A DNA stretch of 64,000 nucleotides from Nonomuraea rubra. GTDB lineage: Bacteria; Actinomycetota; Actinomycetes; Streptosporangiales; Streptosporangiaceae. Position numbers and translations under genes: made by a program. The stretch is taken from the NCBI RefSeq assembly GCF_014207985.1, contig NZ_JACHMI010000001.1:3455001-3519000 (forward strand), in the 5' to 3' direction. The notes under the pieces are model-generated. The model did not search any database and was not told the origin of the DNA. It saw only the letters and a list, made by a program, of their open reading frames with translations. Shown here in pieces: positions 51,714-60,274 of the stretch (position 1 is its first letter; the number at the start of each line of letters is the position of its first letter).

Positions 51714-52760
51714 CTATCCGTTGACGACGTGAACGGGATGTCGCACGACGGCGTCGAAGTGGTATCCGAACGGATGGCGTGGCGTGGTGAGGGGTTGCGT
51801 GGCGCCGGTCTCGTCCGTGGCCCGCGCCATGAGCAGGCGCGTGCCCGTACGCCCGGGGGCCCAGGCGATGTGCCAGGGCAGCCAGGCCTTGACCAGGTGC
51901 CGGCCGTGATGCTCCGCTGGGCGCCAGCTCAGCCCGCCGTCGAAGCTGACCTCCACCCTGACGATCCCGCCCCGCCCCGACCAGGATCGCCCGCGCAGGA
52001 TGTGCGGGCCGGCGACGGGCACGCGCGCGTTCCAGGGAACCTCGAACGCGCTCTTCACCGGCTGCGTCGTGACGTCCGGGTAAAAGACCGTGTTCCACGG
52101 CGTGTACAGCGGCTCGGTCGAGACCTCCAGGTCGCCGAGCCATTTGATCGACGCTATTCCCACCCATCCCGGCACCACCAGCCGTGCCGGAAATCCATGG
52201 TCGGGCGGCAGCGGGACGCCGTTCATCTCATAGGCGACGAGCACGTCGTCCATGGCCTTGCCGATGGGCAGCGGCCTGCGGACGTGGCCATGGTCCTCGA
52301 ACGGGGCGTCGAGCCCGGTGGGCAGCACGTCCACCGCCTCGGGCCGCACCCCGGCCTGGCTCAGCAGGTACTTGAGCGGCACCCCGCGCCACCGCGCCAC
52401 CCCGATCGCACCCAGTCCCCACTGCGTGCCGGGGGTGCCGTCGTGCTGCTGGGTCCGGTAGAAGCGCCGCCCGTTGCCGGCGCACTCGATCGCCACGTCG
52501 TACGTGCGCGAGGGCATGGCGCGCAGTTCCTCGTAGCCGAACTCGCGCGGACATCGCACGCCCTCCCCGTGGACGGCCAGCCGCCAGGTGGTGACGTCGA
52601 CGAGCGGCGTGAAGGTGTGGTTGCGGACGAAGAACCGGTCGTTCGGGGTGTGGTAGCCGAGCCCCGCCATGGACTCCCAGCGCATCTCGGCACTGTTGCC
52701 GTGGACCCTGAACAGGTGGTCGGGCAGCGGCTTCACGATCGCCGCGGTGGCCTGCCTCAT
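51714..52760 (-). CDS. Sulfite-oxidase-family molybdopterin oxidoreductase
   Basis: A 348-residue protein of the sulfite oxidase family. The molybdenum-ligand Cys lies in IECAGNGRRF near residue 93; WGLGAIGVARWRGVPLKYLL and PGWVGIASIKWLGDLEV are cofactor-domain segments; the C-terminal Mo-co dimerisation domain follows (VRVEVSFDGGLSWRPAE). It has no heme domain and no Tat signal, so it is probably cytoplasmic. Substrate could be sulfite or an oxidised sulfur/nitrogen compound. GAGGTGAT precedes the ATG. A short dyad (52784-52798) lies upstream. Confidence 0.9.
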   Translation of the reverse strand: MRQATAAIVKPLPDHLFRVHGNSAEMRWESMAGLGYHTPNDRFFVRNHTFTPLVDVTTWRLAVHGEGVRCPREFGYEELRAMPSRTYDVAIECAGNGRRFYRTQQHDGTPGTQWGLGAIGVARWRGVPLKYLLSQAGVRPEAVDVLPTGLDAPFEDHGHVRRPLPIGKAMDDVLVAYEMNGVPLPPDHGFPARLVVPGWVGIASIKWLGDLEVSTEPLYTPWNTVFYPDVTTQPVKSAFEVPWNARVPVAGPHILRGRSWSGRGGIVRVEVSFDGGLSWRPAEHHGRHLVKAWLPWHIAWAPGRTGTRLLMARATDETGATQPLTTPRHPFGYHFDAVVRHPVHVVNG

Positions 52761-52783
52761 GGAGCATCACCTCGTAGTACCTA

Positions 52784-52798
52784 TTTCCTACCAGGAAA
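52784..52798. promoter_or_regulatory. Short dyad upstream of the sulfite-oxidase-like gene
   Basis: TTTCCT-ACC-AGGAAA is an inverted repeat in an AT-rich stretch 24 bases before the start. It may be an operator. The rest of the 277-base gap (52799-53037) shows nothing I can support. Confidence 0.4.
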
Positions 52799-53037
52799 CC
52801 ATTTAATCTCCCCGCGCTGTCCTCCGCGCGCCCGTCATTGCCAAAACGTGTCCTCGACCCTGCGGGAACGTTCCATTCGTGCCGCTCACAGACCTCTACC
52901 CGAGGTCAGGCCACCGCAACGCCTCGCGTCGCCGCCCTGCGCGATCCGCCACGATTGAGGCAATTTATCCGCATATATGGCGTTAAGTCCGTATCTGCGA
53001 GCAGGGGGTCACGGAGACCGTCGAAAGGGGATCGCTC

Positions 53038-53343
53038 ATGGGAGCCGTAACCCGCCTTCTCGCGGGCGCCGCACTCGCCATCACCCCCGCCACTCCGGCC
53101 ACCGCCGCCCACCACTCCCCGACCTGCCACTACGTCAACCAGACGGACGACCCGGCCCCCATCAGGGAAGGCCCGGGCAAGAAGCACCGCAAGACGGCCG
53201 AACTCCCCCCGTCCGACGACCCGATCAAGGCCACCTGCGCCGCCAGAGGCCGCGGCCCCGACCACTGGGTACGCATCAAGACCGGCGACCAGAAGGGCAA
53301 CTGGGTCTGGCGCGACCGCCTCCAGGTCTGGACGGGGGAGTGA
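53038..53343 (+). CDS. Small secreted SH3-like protein
   Basis: A 101-residue protein with a signal peptide (LLAGAALAITPATPATAA, cleavage probably near residue 24). The mature 77 residues resemble a bacterial SH3 domain (PIREGPGKKHRKTAELP, then WVRIKTGDQKGNWVWRDRLQV). Two cysteines (in SPTCHYV and KATCAAR) may form a disulfide. Such domains bind cell-wall peptides. Its stop directly abuts the stop of the convergent polX gene (TGATCA). Confidence 0.75.
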   Translation: MGAVTRLLAGAALAITPATPATAAHHSPTCHYVNQTDDPAPIREGPGKKHRKTAELPPSDDPIKATCAARGRGPDHWVRIKTGDQKGNWVWRDRLQVWTGE

Positions 53344-55023
53344 TCAGCGCCCCAGGAAGGCCAGCAGCCGCTCCAGCGGCCACGTGTTGATGACGTCGTC
53401 CGTGGTCAGCCAGGCCCGCTGCGCGATCCCCACCCCGAACCGCTGATTGGCCAGGTGCGGGATCGCGTGCGAGTCACTGTCGATCGAGAACTTCACCCCG
53501 TGGTGCCTGGCCAGCCGCACCAGGTCGGACGGCAGGTCGGAGCGGTCGGGGAAGGAGTCGATCTCCATGGCGGTGCCGGTGCGGGCCGCGGCGCGGAAGA
53601 CGGCGTCCCAGTCGGCGTCCACGGGCTCGCGCTTGCCGATCTTGCGGGTGGTCGGGTGGCCGATGATGTCGACGTACGGGTTCTCGCAGGCGGCGATGAA
53701 GCGGCGGGTCATCTCGTCGCGCGACATGCGGAAGTGCGAGTGCACCGAGGCCACGCACACGTCGAACTCCCGCAGCACCTCCCCGGGCCAGTCGACCGAG
53801 CCGTCGGGGGCGATGTTGAGCTCGGTGCCGTGCAGCAGCCGCATGCCGGGATAGCTCGCCTGCAGCGCGGCCACCCGGCCCCGCTGTTCGAGCGCCTTGT
53901 CCAGGGTCATGCGCTGCATCGCCAGGTCGGGCGCGTGGTCGGTGACCGCGTAGTACGCGTAGCCGCGGGCGTGGCCGGCCGCCACCATGTCCTCCAGCGA
54001 GGCGATGCCGTCGGTCAGGTCGGTGTGGGTGTGCAGGTCGCCCTTGAGGTCGGCCAGCTCGACCAGGACGGGCAGCTCGCCGGCGAGCGCCGCCTTGACC
54101 TCCCCGCCGTCCTCGCGCATCGGCGGCGGCACGTACTGCATGCCGAGCGCGTCGTAGATGTCCTCCTCGGACTCGGCGGCGATCACCCGCTCGCCCTCGA
54201 ACAAGCCGTACTCCGACAGCTTCCAGCCCTTCTTCACCGCCATCTCCCTGATGGCGACGTTGTGCTCCTTGGAGCCGGTGAAGTACTGCATGGCCGCGCC
54301 CCACGAGCCGGCCGGCACCACGCGCAGGTCCACCTGGATGCCGGACGTGGTGCGGATCGAGGTCTTCTTGTCGCCGGCGGCGATGACGTCGGCGACGTAC
54401 GGCTGGGCGCGGAAGTCCTCCATGATGGACTCGGGCGCCACCGCGAGGATGTCGATGTCGCCGATCGTGTCGCGCATCCGGCGCAGCGACCCCGCGTACG
54501 CGATGCGCTCGGCCTTCAGCGAGGCCATCACCTGCTCGGCCAGCGACATCGCGACGCCGATGTGCACCCGGCGGCCCGACTGCTCCAGCTGCTCGATGCC
54601 CTTGAGCAGGTTGGCCAGGGTCTTGGGGCCGAGGCCCTTGACGCCGTCGAGGCGGCCGGAGCTGATAGCCTCGCTCAGCGCCGTGGTGGAGTCGATCCCG
54701 AAGTCCTCGAACAACATGATCGCCGTCTTCGGCCCCAGGGACGGCACCCTGGTCAGCCGCCGCACCCCGTCGGGCACGCGGCCCCGCAGGTCGTCGAGCT
54801 GCCGGAAGCTCCCGCGCTGCAGGAACTCCTCCATCTTCTTGGCGATGGCCTCGCCCACCCCGGGCACGGAGCGCACGTCGACGACCGAGATGTCCTCGGG
54901 GTACCCGGCGATCGCCTTGGCCGCCTTCTGGTAGCTCCGCACCCGGAAGGCGTCGCCGCCGCAGAGCGCGAACAGCTCCGCGTATTCCTGCAGCGCCGCC
55001 GCCGCTTCCTCGTTTGCCCGCAT
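53344..55023 (-). CDS. polX: PolX, DNA polymerase X / PHP-domain 3'-5' exonuclease
   Basis: A 559-residue repair polymerase. N-terminal helix-hairpin-helix elements (VRSVPGVGEAIAKK, VPSLGPKTA, VKGLGPKT) bind DNA; the polymerase active site has GDIDILAVAP near 208 and VDLRVVP near 250. The C-terminal PHP domain starts at DLKGDLHTHTDLTDG near 335 and includes SVHSHF and DIIGHPTTR, with metal-binding His/Asp residues present, so nuclease activity is expected. It acts in gap-filling DNA repair. A -10-like TAAGGT lies 7 bases before the ATG, suggesting a leaderless mRNA. Confidence 0.95.
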   Translation of the reverse strand: MRANEEAAAALQEYAELFALCGGDAFRVRSYQKAAKAIAGYPEDISVVDVRSVPGVGEAIAKKMEEFLQRGSFRQLDDLRGRVPDGVRRLTRVPSLGPKTAIMLFEDFGIDSTTALSEAISSGRLDGVKGLGPKTLANLLKGIEQLEQSGRRVHIGVAMSLAEQVMASLKAERIAYAGSLRRMRDTIGDIDILAVAPESIMEDFRAQPYVADVIAAGDKKTSIRTTSGIQVDLRVVPAGSWGAAMQYFTGSKEHNVAIREMAVKKGWKLSEYGLFEGERVIAAESEEDIYDALGMQYVPPPMREDGGEVKAALAGELPVLVELADLKGDLHTHTDLTDGIASLEDMVAAGHARGYAYYAVTDHAPDLAMQRMTLDKALEQRGRVAALQASYPGMRLLHGTELNIAPDGSVDWPGEVLREFDVCVASVHSHFRMSRDEMTRRFIAACENPYVDIIGHPTTRKIGKREPVDADWDAVFRAAARTGTAMEIDSFPDRSDLPSDLVRLARHHGVKFSIDSDSHAIPHLANQRFGVGIAQRAWLTTDDVINTWPLERLLAFLGR

Positions 55024-55076
55024 GCCCCATACCTTAGGGGTCCGGTACGACAGTCCCGGCCCCTCCGGCCCGCCGG

Positions 55077-56045
<969 letters not shown>

Positions 56046-56176
56046 GACGCTCACCATATGACCAGATTTGTCGCCGTTACTCAGCGGGTGGATGGGAAGT
56101 CAGGTCTGTCCAAAAGCGGAAATGACCTTTACACGGGCGACGCCGATCGGGTCGATTAGAGGAACGTTGCAAAACG

Positions 56177-57406
56177 GTGGGCGCCCTGGCGACGTGCCTG
56201 ATCCGGCAGACCCGAACGCATACCGGGGGTGAGGTGGAAGACACACACGGTGGATTCGTGTCTCGGGCGCGCGCCAGGCTCACCGATCTGCGTGCCAGGC
56301 GAAAGGGCCCGCGTGCCCGGCTCAAGGGGCTCTCCTCCCCCTACTGGGTGGGCGGCCTCGGCCTGGCGGCGGGCATCGCCGGGCTGTCGGTGCCGATCCT
56401 GTCCGGGCTGGCGAGGTCGGGGATGGCGGCCGAGGGCGCCGTGACGCTGCTCGTGCTGGTGGCCCTGCACGTCAAGTTCATCACCGAGACCCCGGTACGC
56501 CGTGCGGGCGCGTGGTGGATCGTGGCCGTGCAGGCGTGGCTGACGTACCTGCCGCTGACCGTGTTCGGCGCGGCGTGGACCCCGGTCTGCGGCCTGCTGG
56601 CGGGCGCGCTGCTGGTGATGGCGGGCCGGATCCGCTCGACCGTGCTGGTGCTGCTGGCCCTGGCGTGCGGGCCGGTGGTGCTGGCGGCTCCCGACCGATC
56701 CATGATCGACCCGCTGTGGGCGCTGGCCGCCCCGCTGGCCGGCCTGGCCGAGTACGCGGTGATCACGCTGGCCAGGCGGGCCAAGCGGCTCGGCGAGGCA
56801 CGTACGGACGTCATGCGCAGAGCCGTCGCCCTGGAGCGCCGCCGCTTCACCCGCGACCTGCACGACCTCGTCGGCCACCGGCTGACGGTGCTGGTGCTGA
56901 AGGTGCAGCTGCTGGAGCGGCTGGTCGCCGAGCAGGACGATAAGGCGCGGGACGAGGTGAGCGAGACGCTGGAGCTGCTGCGCAGCCTCTCGACCGACGT
57001 CAGGGCCGTGGCGCACGGCCTGCGCAGCTCCTCGCTGGCCGCCGAGCTGGGCTCGGCCCGCTCGCTGCTGGAGTCGGCGCGGGTGCGCTGCCAGATCAGG
57101 GTGTCCTGCCGCGACCTGCCCGGCGACGTGGAGGAGGCGCTCACGCACGCCCTGCGGGAGGGCGTCACGAACGTGCTGCGCCACGCGGAGGCCCGCCAGT
57201 GCTCGGTGCACCTCCTGGAACGTGACCACATGGTCCGCCTGACGATCAGGAACGACGGGGTACGCCCGCCGCGCCGCCCCGGCGACGCCGGCCAGGGCCT
57301 GCTGAACCTGGCCGAGCGCGTCTCCGGCCTCGGCGGCTGGCTGGAGGCCACCTCCTCCAGGACCGGCCAATTCACCTTCAGCGTGTACGTCCCACGAAAG
57401 AAATAA
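56177..57406 (+). CDS. Orphan HisKA_3-type sensor histidine kinase
   Basis: A 409-residue kinase (if the GTG at 56177 is used). About five hydrophobic segments between residues 55 and 200 form the sensor part; the phosphoacceptor box is ERRRFTRDLHDLVGHRLTVL near 221 and the ATPase domain has REGVTNVLRHAEA near 333 and QGLLNLAERV near 374. It is of the NarL/DesK-partner type. No response regulator is adjacent, unlike most relatives. The start is unclear; GTG 56231 and 56262 are alternatives. It precedes the lanthipeptide cluster on the same strand, so a role there is possible. Confidence 0.82.
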   Translation: MGALATCLIRQTRTHTGGEVEDTHGGFVSRARARLTDLRARRKGPRARLKGLSSPYWVGGLGLAAGIAGLSVPILSGLARSGMAAEGAVTLLVLVALHVKFITETPVRRAGAWWIVAVQAWLTYLPLTVFGAAWTPVCGLLAGALLVMAGRIRSTVLVLLALACGPVVLAAPDRSMIDPLWALAAPLAGLAEYAVITLARRAKRLGEARTDVMRRAVALERRRFTRDLHDLVGHRLTVLVLKVQLLERLVAEQDDKARDEVSETLELLRSLSTDVRAVAHGLRSSSLAAELGSARSLLESARVRCQIRVSCRDLPGDVEEALTHALREGVTNVLRHAEARQCSVHLLERDHMVRLTIRNDGVRPPRRPGDAGQGLLNLAERVSGLGGWLEATSSRTGQFTFSVYVPRKK

Positions 57407-57542
57407 TCGTCCCCCCGATCAATGGTGCGTATTTCACAAAGGCCATTTAAATAGGCATGTATTCGTGCTGAAAAATGTGACTAGCCGGGCGGCTCCAACG
57501 GCGAGAGGCTACTGAGCACACCGCCCCGGAGGTCCCGCCCAG
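57407..57542 (+). promoter_or_regulatory. AT-rich leader and promoter region of the lanthipeptide operon
   Basis: The 136-base gap before lanKC is much richer in A/T than its surroundings (TTCACAAAGGCCATTTAAAT and a following GCTGAAAAATGTGACTAG). TTCACA at 57433 could be a -35, but no convincing -10 at proper spacing is seen. GGAGG at 57529-57533 is a likely ribosome site for the ATG at 57543. Confidence 0.45.
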
Positions 57543-60104
57543 ATGGACAAGTACGAGCTCTATTGCCTGGTCGATCCGTGTTTCTACGACACCCTCGAGC
57601 ACAGCACGGCAGCAGACGCCGACTTTCCCATTCTGCGCAGGCCACTGCCCGCCGGCTGGTCCTCGGCGGTCACCGACACCTGGTGCTATTACGCCCCGGA
57701 CCACGAGCCGCCGCTGCCTTCGCAGGGCTGGAAGATTCACGTGTCCGCCCGCGTCGAGGACGCGGAAAAGGCCATTGAAGCGGTTTGGGACTACTGTTTG
57801 CCGCGCGGTATCGCGTTCAAGTTCCTGCGTGGCCTGCCCGTGCTCGTCATGGTGAACTCCAAGGCCGCCTCCCGGGCCTCCAGCGGCAAGCTCGTCACGA
57901 TCTACCCGCGCGACGAGGCGCAGCTCGAACTGGTGCTCAAGGAGCTCGACGAGCTGCTGCGCGACGTGCGCGGCCCGTACATCCTCAGCGATCTGCGCTA
58001 CAACGACGGCCCGCTGTTCGTCAGGTACGGCGGCTTCGCCGAGCGGCACTGCCTGTCCTCGTCGGGCGAGCGTGTGCTGGCCGTCGAGGACGGAAACGGC
58101 ACGCTCGTGCCCGACGTGCGGGGTGCCACGTTCTCCGTGCCGCCGTGGACCACGCTGCCGGCGTTCCTGGAGCCACAGCTCGCCGCCCGGAACGCGGTGA
58201 CGACGACCGGGCTGCCGTACACGATCGAGAGCGTCCTGCACTTCTCCAACGGCGGCGGCGTCTACCTGGGCCGCGACACGCGGACCGGCGAGCGCGTGGT
58301 GCTCAAGGAGGCCAGGCCGCACGCCGGGCTCGACGCGGCGGGCCGCGACGCGGTCGCCAGGATCGAGCACGAGCGCGACATCCTCGAACGCCTGTCGGGC
58401 CTGCCCGCGGCCCCCGCGCTGCGCGGCTACTTCACGCTCGGCGAGCACCACTTCCTCGTGCAGGAGTTCATCGACGGCACGCCGCTCCAGCGGCGGCTCG
58501 TGCACCGCTACCCGCTCACCCGCGCCACCTGCACCGAGCGGGACCTGGCCGAGTACACCGAGTGGGCGGTCGAGACGCTGGAGGAGGTGGCGCGCGCGGT
58601 CGGCTCGCTGCACGAGCGCGGGGTCGTCTTCGGCGACCTGCACCCCGACAACATCCTGCTCACCGACGAGGGCCGGGTGGCGCTGATCGACTACGAAGTG
58701 GCCACGCTCGCCGAGGACAGGGCGCGCGCCGCGCTCGCCCACCCCGCCTTCGCCGCCCCGGCCGACCGCCAGGGCGTGGACGTGGACCGGTACGCGCTGG
58801 CGTGCCTGCGCCTGGGCCTGTTCGCGCCACAGTGCACGATCATGCTGCCGCTGCACCGGCCGAAGGTGACGCACCTCGGGGAGATCGTCAAGGAGACGTT
58901 CCCGGTGCCCCACGGTGTGATCGACGAGGCCGTCGCGACCATCGCCGGCGGCGAGCGGGCCACCGCCGCCACCTCCATGCCGGGCGTGGCGAGCTGGCCC
59001 GAGCTGCGGGACGCCATGGCCACAGCCATCGTGGCCGCCGCCACGCCCGCCCGGGACGACCGGCTCTTCCCCGGCGACGTGGGCCAGTTCCAGCCCGGCG
59101 GCGGGCTCAACCTCGCGCACGGCGCGGCCGGCGTGCTGTTCGCCCTGCACAGCACCGGCCTCGGGCCCTTCCCCGAGTACGAGCGCTGGCTGCGCGAGCG
59201 AGCCCGCCGCCCCGTCCAGGGCTCCGGCCTCGGCCTGTACGACGGGCTGCACGGCATCGCGTACGTGCTCGGCCTGCTCGGACACCAGGAGGACGCGCAC
59301 GACCTCGTCGAGGTCTGCCTGCGCGAGAAGTGGGACCGCCTGGAATCGGCCCTCATCTCCGGGCTGTCCGGCATCGGGCTGAACCTCCTCCACTTCGGCC
59401 GCACCGACCTCGCCCTGCGCGCGGCGGACATCTGCGCGGAGCGGCTCGGCACCCCCGTGCCAGAGATCAGCGGCGGCACCAGCCCGCGCGCCGGGCTCAT
59501 GCACGGCTCCTCGGGCCCCGCGCTGCTGTTCCTGCACGCCTACGAGCACACCGGCGACGCGGCGCTGCTCGACCTGGCCGCCACCGCGCTCCGGCAGGAC
59601 CTGCGGCGCTGCCGCCACTCCGAAGACGGCTCGCTCCAGGTCAACCAGGGGTGGCGGCTGCTGCCGTACCTCGACGAGGGGTCCGCGGGGATCGCCCTCG
59701 TGCTGGAGCGCTACCTGCGGCACCGGCACGACGAGGCGTTCGCGACGGCGCTGGCCGAGCTGCGGCTCGCCGGGCGCGCGGGCTTCTTCGTGCAGGCCGG
59801 GCTGTTCACCGGCCGCGCCGGGCTCATCGCCGCCGGCGCGGGGGACGTGCCCGAACTGGTGAAGGGGCTGCGGTGGCACGCGCTGCCGTACGCCGGGGGC
59901 CTGGCCTTCCCCGGCGACCAGCTCCTGCGCCTGTCCATGGATTTCGCGACCGGAACGGCCGGCGTGCTCTTCGCCCTCGGTGCTGCGCTGGGCGAACGTC
60001 CCTGCAAGCTGCCGTTCCTGGAGGCCGCGCCCGAGCGGTCTCTCCCCGACGACACCACGGAAGGAGGTGTACGACATGGTACTTCTCGACCTGCAGGGTC
60101 TTGA
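57543..60104 (+). CDS. LanKC, class III lanthipeptide synthetase (RamC-like)
   Basis: An 853-residue three-domain enzyme: a lyase-type N-terminal domain (about 1-210), a Ser/Thr-kinase-like domain (about 215-500) with VVLKEARP near 257 and catalytic loop GVVFGDLHPDNILL near 360, and a C-terminal LanC-like cyclase (about 515-840). It phosphorylates Ser/Thr of the precursor, eliminates phosphate and forms (methyl)lanthionine or labionin rings. DLHPDN and IDYEVA fit known LanKC active sites; the cyclase part has no obvious zinc-ligand triad, as expected in class III. The last 29 bases overlap the precursor gene, and the precursor's ribosome site lies inside this gene. Confidence 0.94.
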   Translation: MDKYELYCLVDPCFYDTLEHSTAADADFPILRRPLPAGWSSAVTDTWCYYAPDHEPPLPSQGWKIHVSARVEDAEKAIEAVWDYCLPRGIAFKFLRGLPVLVMVNSKAASRASSGKLVTIYPRDEAQLELVLKELDELLRDVRGPYILSDLRYNDGPLFVRYGGFAERHCLSSSGERVLAVEDGNGTLVPDVRGATFSVPPWTTLPAFLEPQLAARNAVTTTGLPYTIESVLHFSNGGGVYLGRDTRTGERVVLKEARPHAGLDAAGRDAVARIEHERDILERLSGLPAAPALRGYFTLGEHHFLVQEFIDGTPLQRRLVHRYPLTRATCTERDLAEYTEWAVETLEEVARAVGSLHERGVVFGDLHPDNILLTDEGRVALIDYEVATLAEDRARAALAHPAFAAPADRQGVDVDRYALACLRLGLFAPQCTIMLPLHRPKVTHLGEIVKETFPVPHGVIDEAVATIAGGERATAATSMPGVASWPELRDAMATAIVAAATPARDDRLFPGDVGQFQPGGGLNLAHGAAGVLFALHSTGLGPFPEYERWLRERARRPVQGSGLGLYDGLHGIAYVLGLLGHQEDAHDLVEVCLREKWDRLESALISGLSGIGLNLLHFGRTDLALRAADICAERLGTPVPEISGGTSPRAGLMHGSSGPALLFLHAYEHTGDAALLDLAATALRQDLRRCRHSEDGSLQVNQGWRLLPYLDEGSAGIALVLERYLRHRHDEAFATALAELRLAGRAGFFVQAGLFTGRAGLIAAGAGDVPELVKGLRWHALPYAGGLAFPGDQLLRLSMDFATGTAGVLFALGAALGERPCKLPFLEAAPERSLPDDTTEGGVRHGTSRPAGS

Positions 60105-60207
60105 GGCTCCCGCGGCCAGCGACGTGGCCAGCGGCGGCAGCACGCTCACCGTTCTCTCCTGCCACTCCGGCAAGCCCAGCAACCTCAGTGTCGCGCTCTG
60201 CCACTGA
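60076..60207 (+). CDS. SapB/AmfS-like class III lanthipeptide precursor
   Basis: A 43-residue peptide, too short for most gene finders. Leader: VLLDLQGLEAPAASDVASGG, with the class III recognition motif LLDLQ at residues 3-7. Core: two S-x2-S/T-x3-C ring motifs, S22-x2-T25-x3-C29 and S35-x2-S38-x3-C42, the same spacing as in SapB. Other possible dehydration sites are T23, S28 and S31. P12 in the leader is a candidate cleavage site for the prolyl oligopeptidase gene at the end of the cluster; P34 lies just before ring 2. AAGGAGGTG ends 6 bases before the ATG. A strong hairpin follows. Confidence 0.95.
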   Translation: MVLLDLQGLEAPAASDVASGGSTLTVLSCHSGKPSNLSVALCH

Positions 60208-60220
60208 TGTGCGAATAGAG

Positions 60221-60252
60221 GTCCCCGCGCCGTCCACCCACGGCGCGGGGAC
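60221..60252 (+). terminator. Attenuator-like hairpin between precursor and ABC transporter genes
   Basis: Perfect 13-bp arms GTCCCCGCGCCGT and ACGGCGCGGGGAC around a 6-base loop lie 13 bases after the precursor stop. Without a T-tract it probably stops only part of transcription, or protects the short upstream mRNA, giving more precursor than transporter. Confidence 0.75.
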
Positions 60253-60274
60253 ATTCACCAGAGGAGGGGTCGCC

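Noticed and set aside
57785..60274. Possible fusion of a long upstream protein to the first ABC exporter
   Set aside because: The upstream part is an off-frame reading of lanKC and has repetitive Arg/Pro composition; the exporter starts at 60275 (or 60209).
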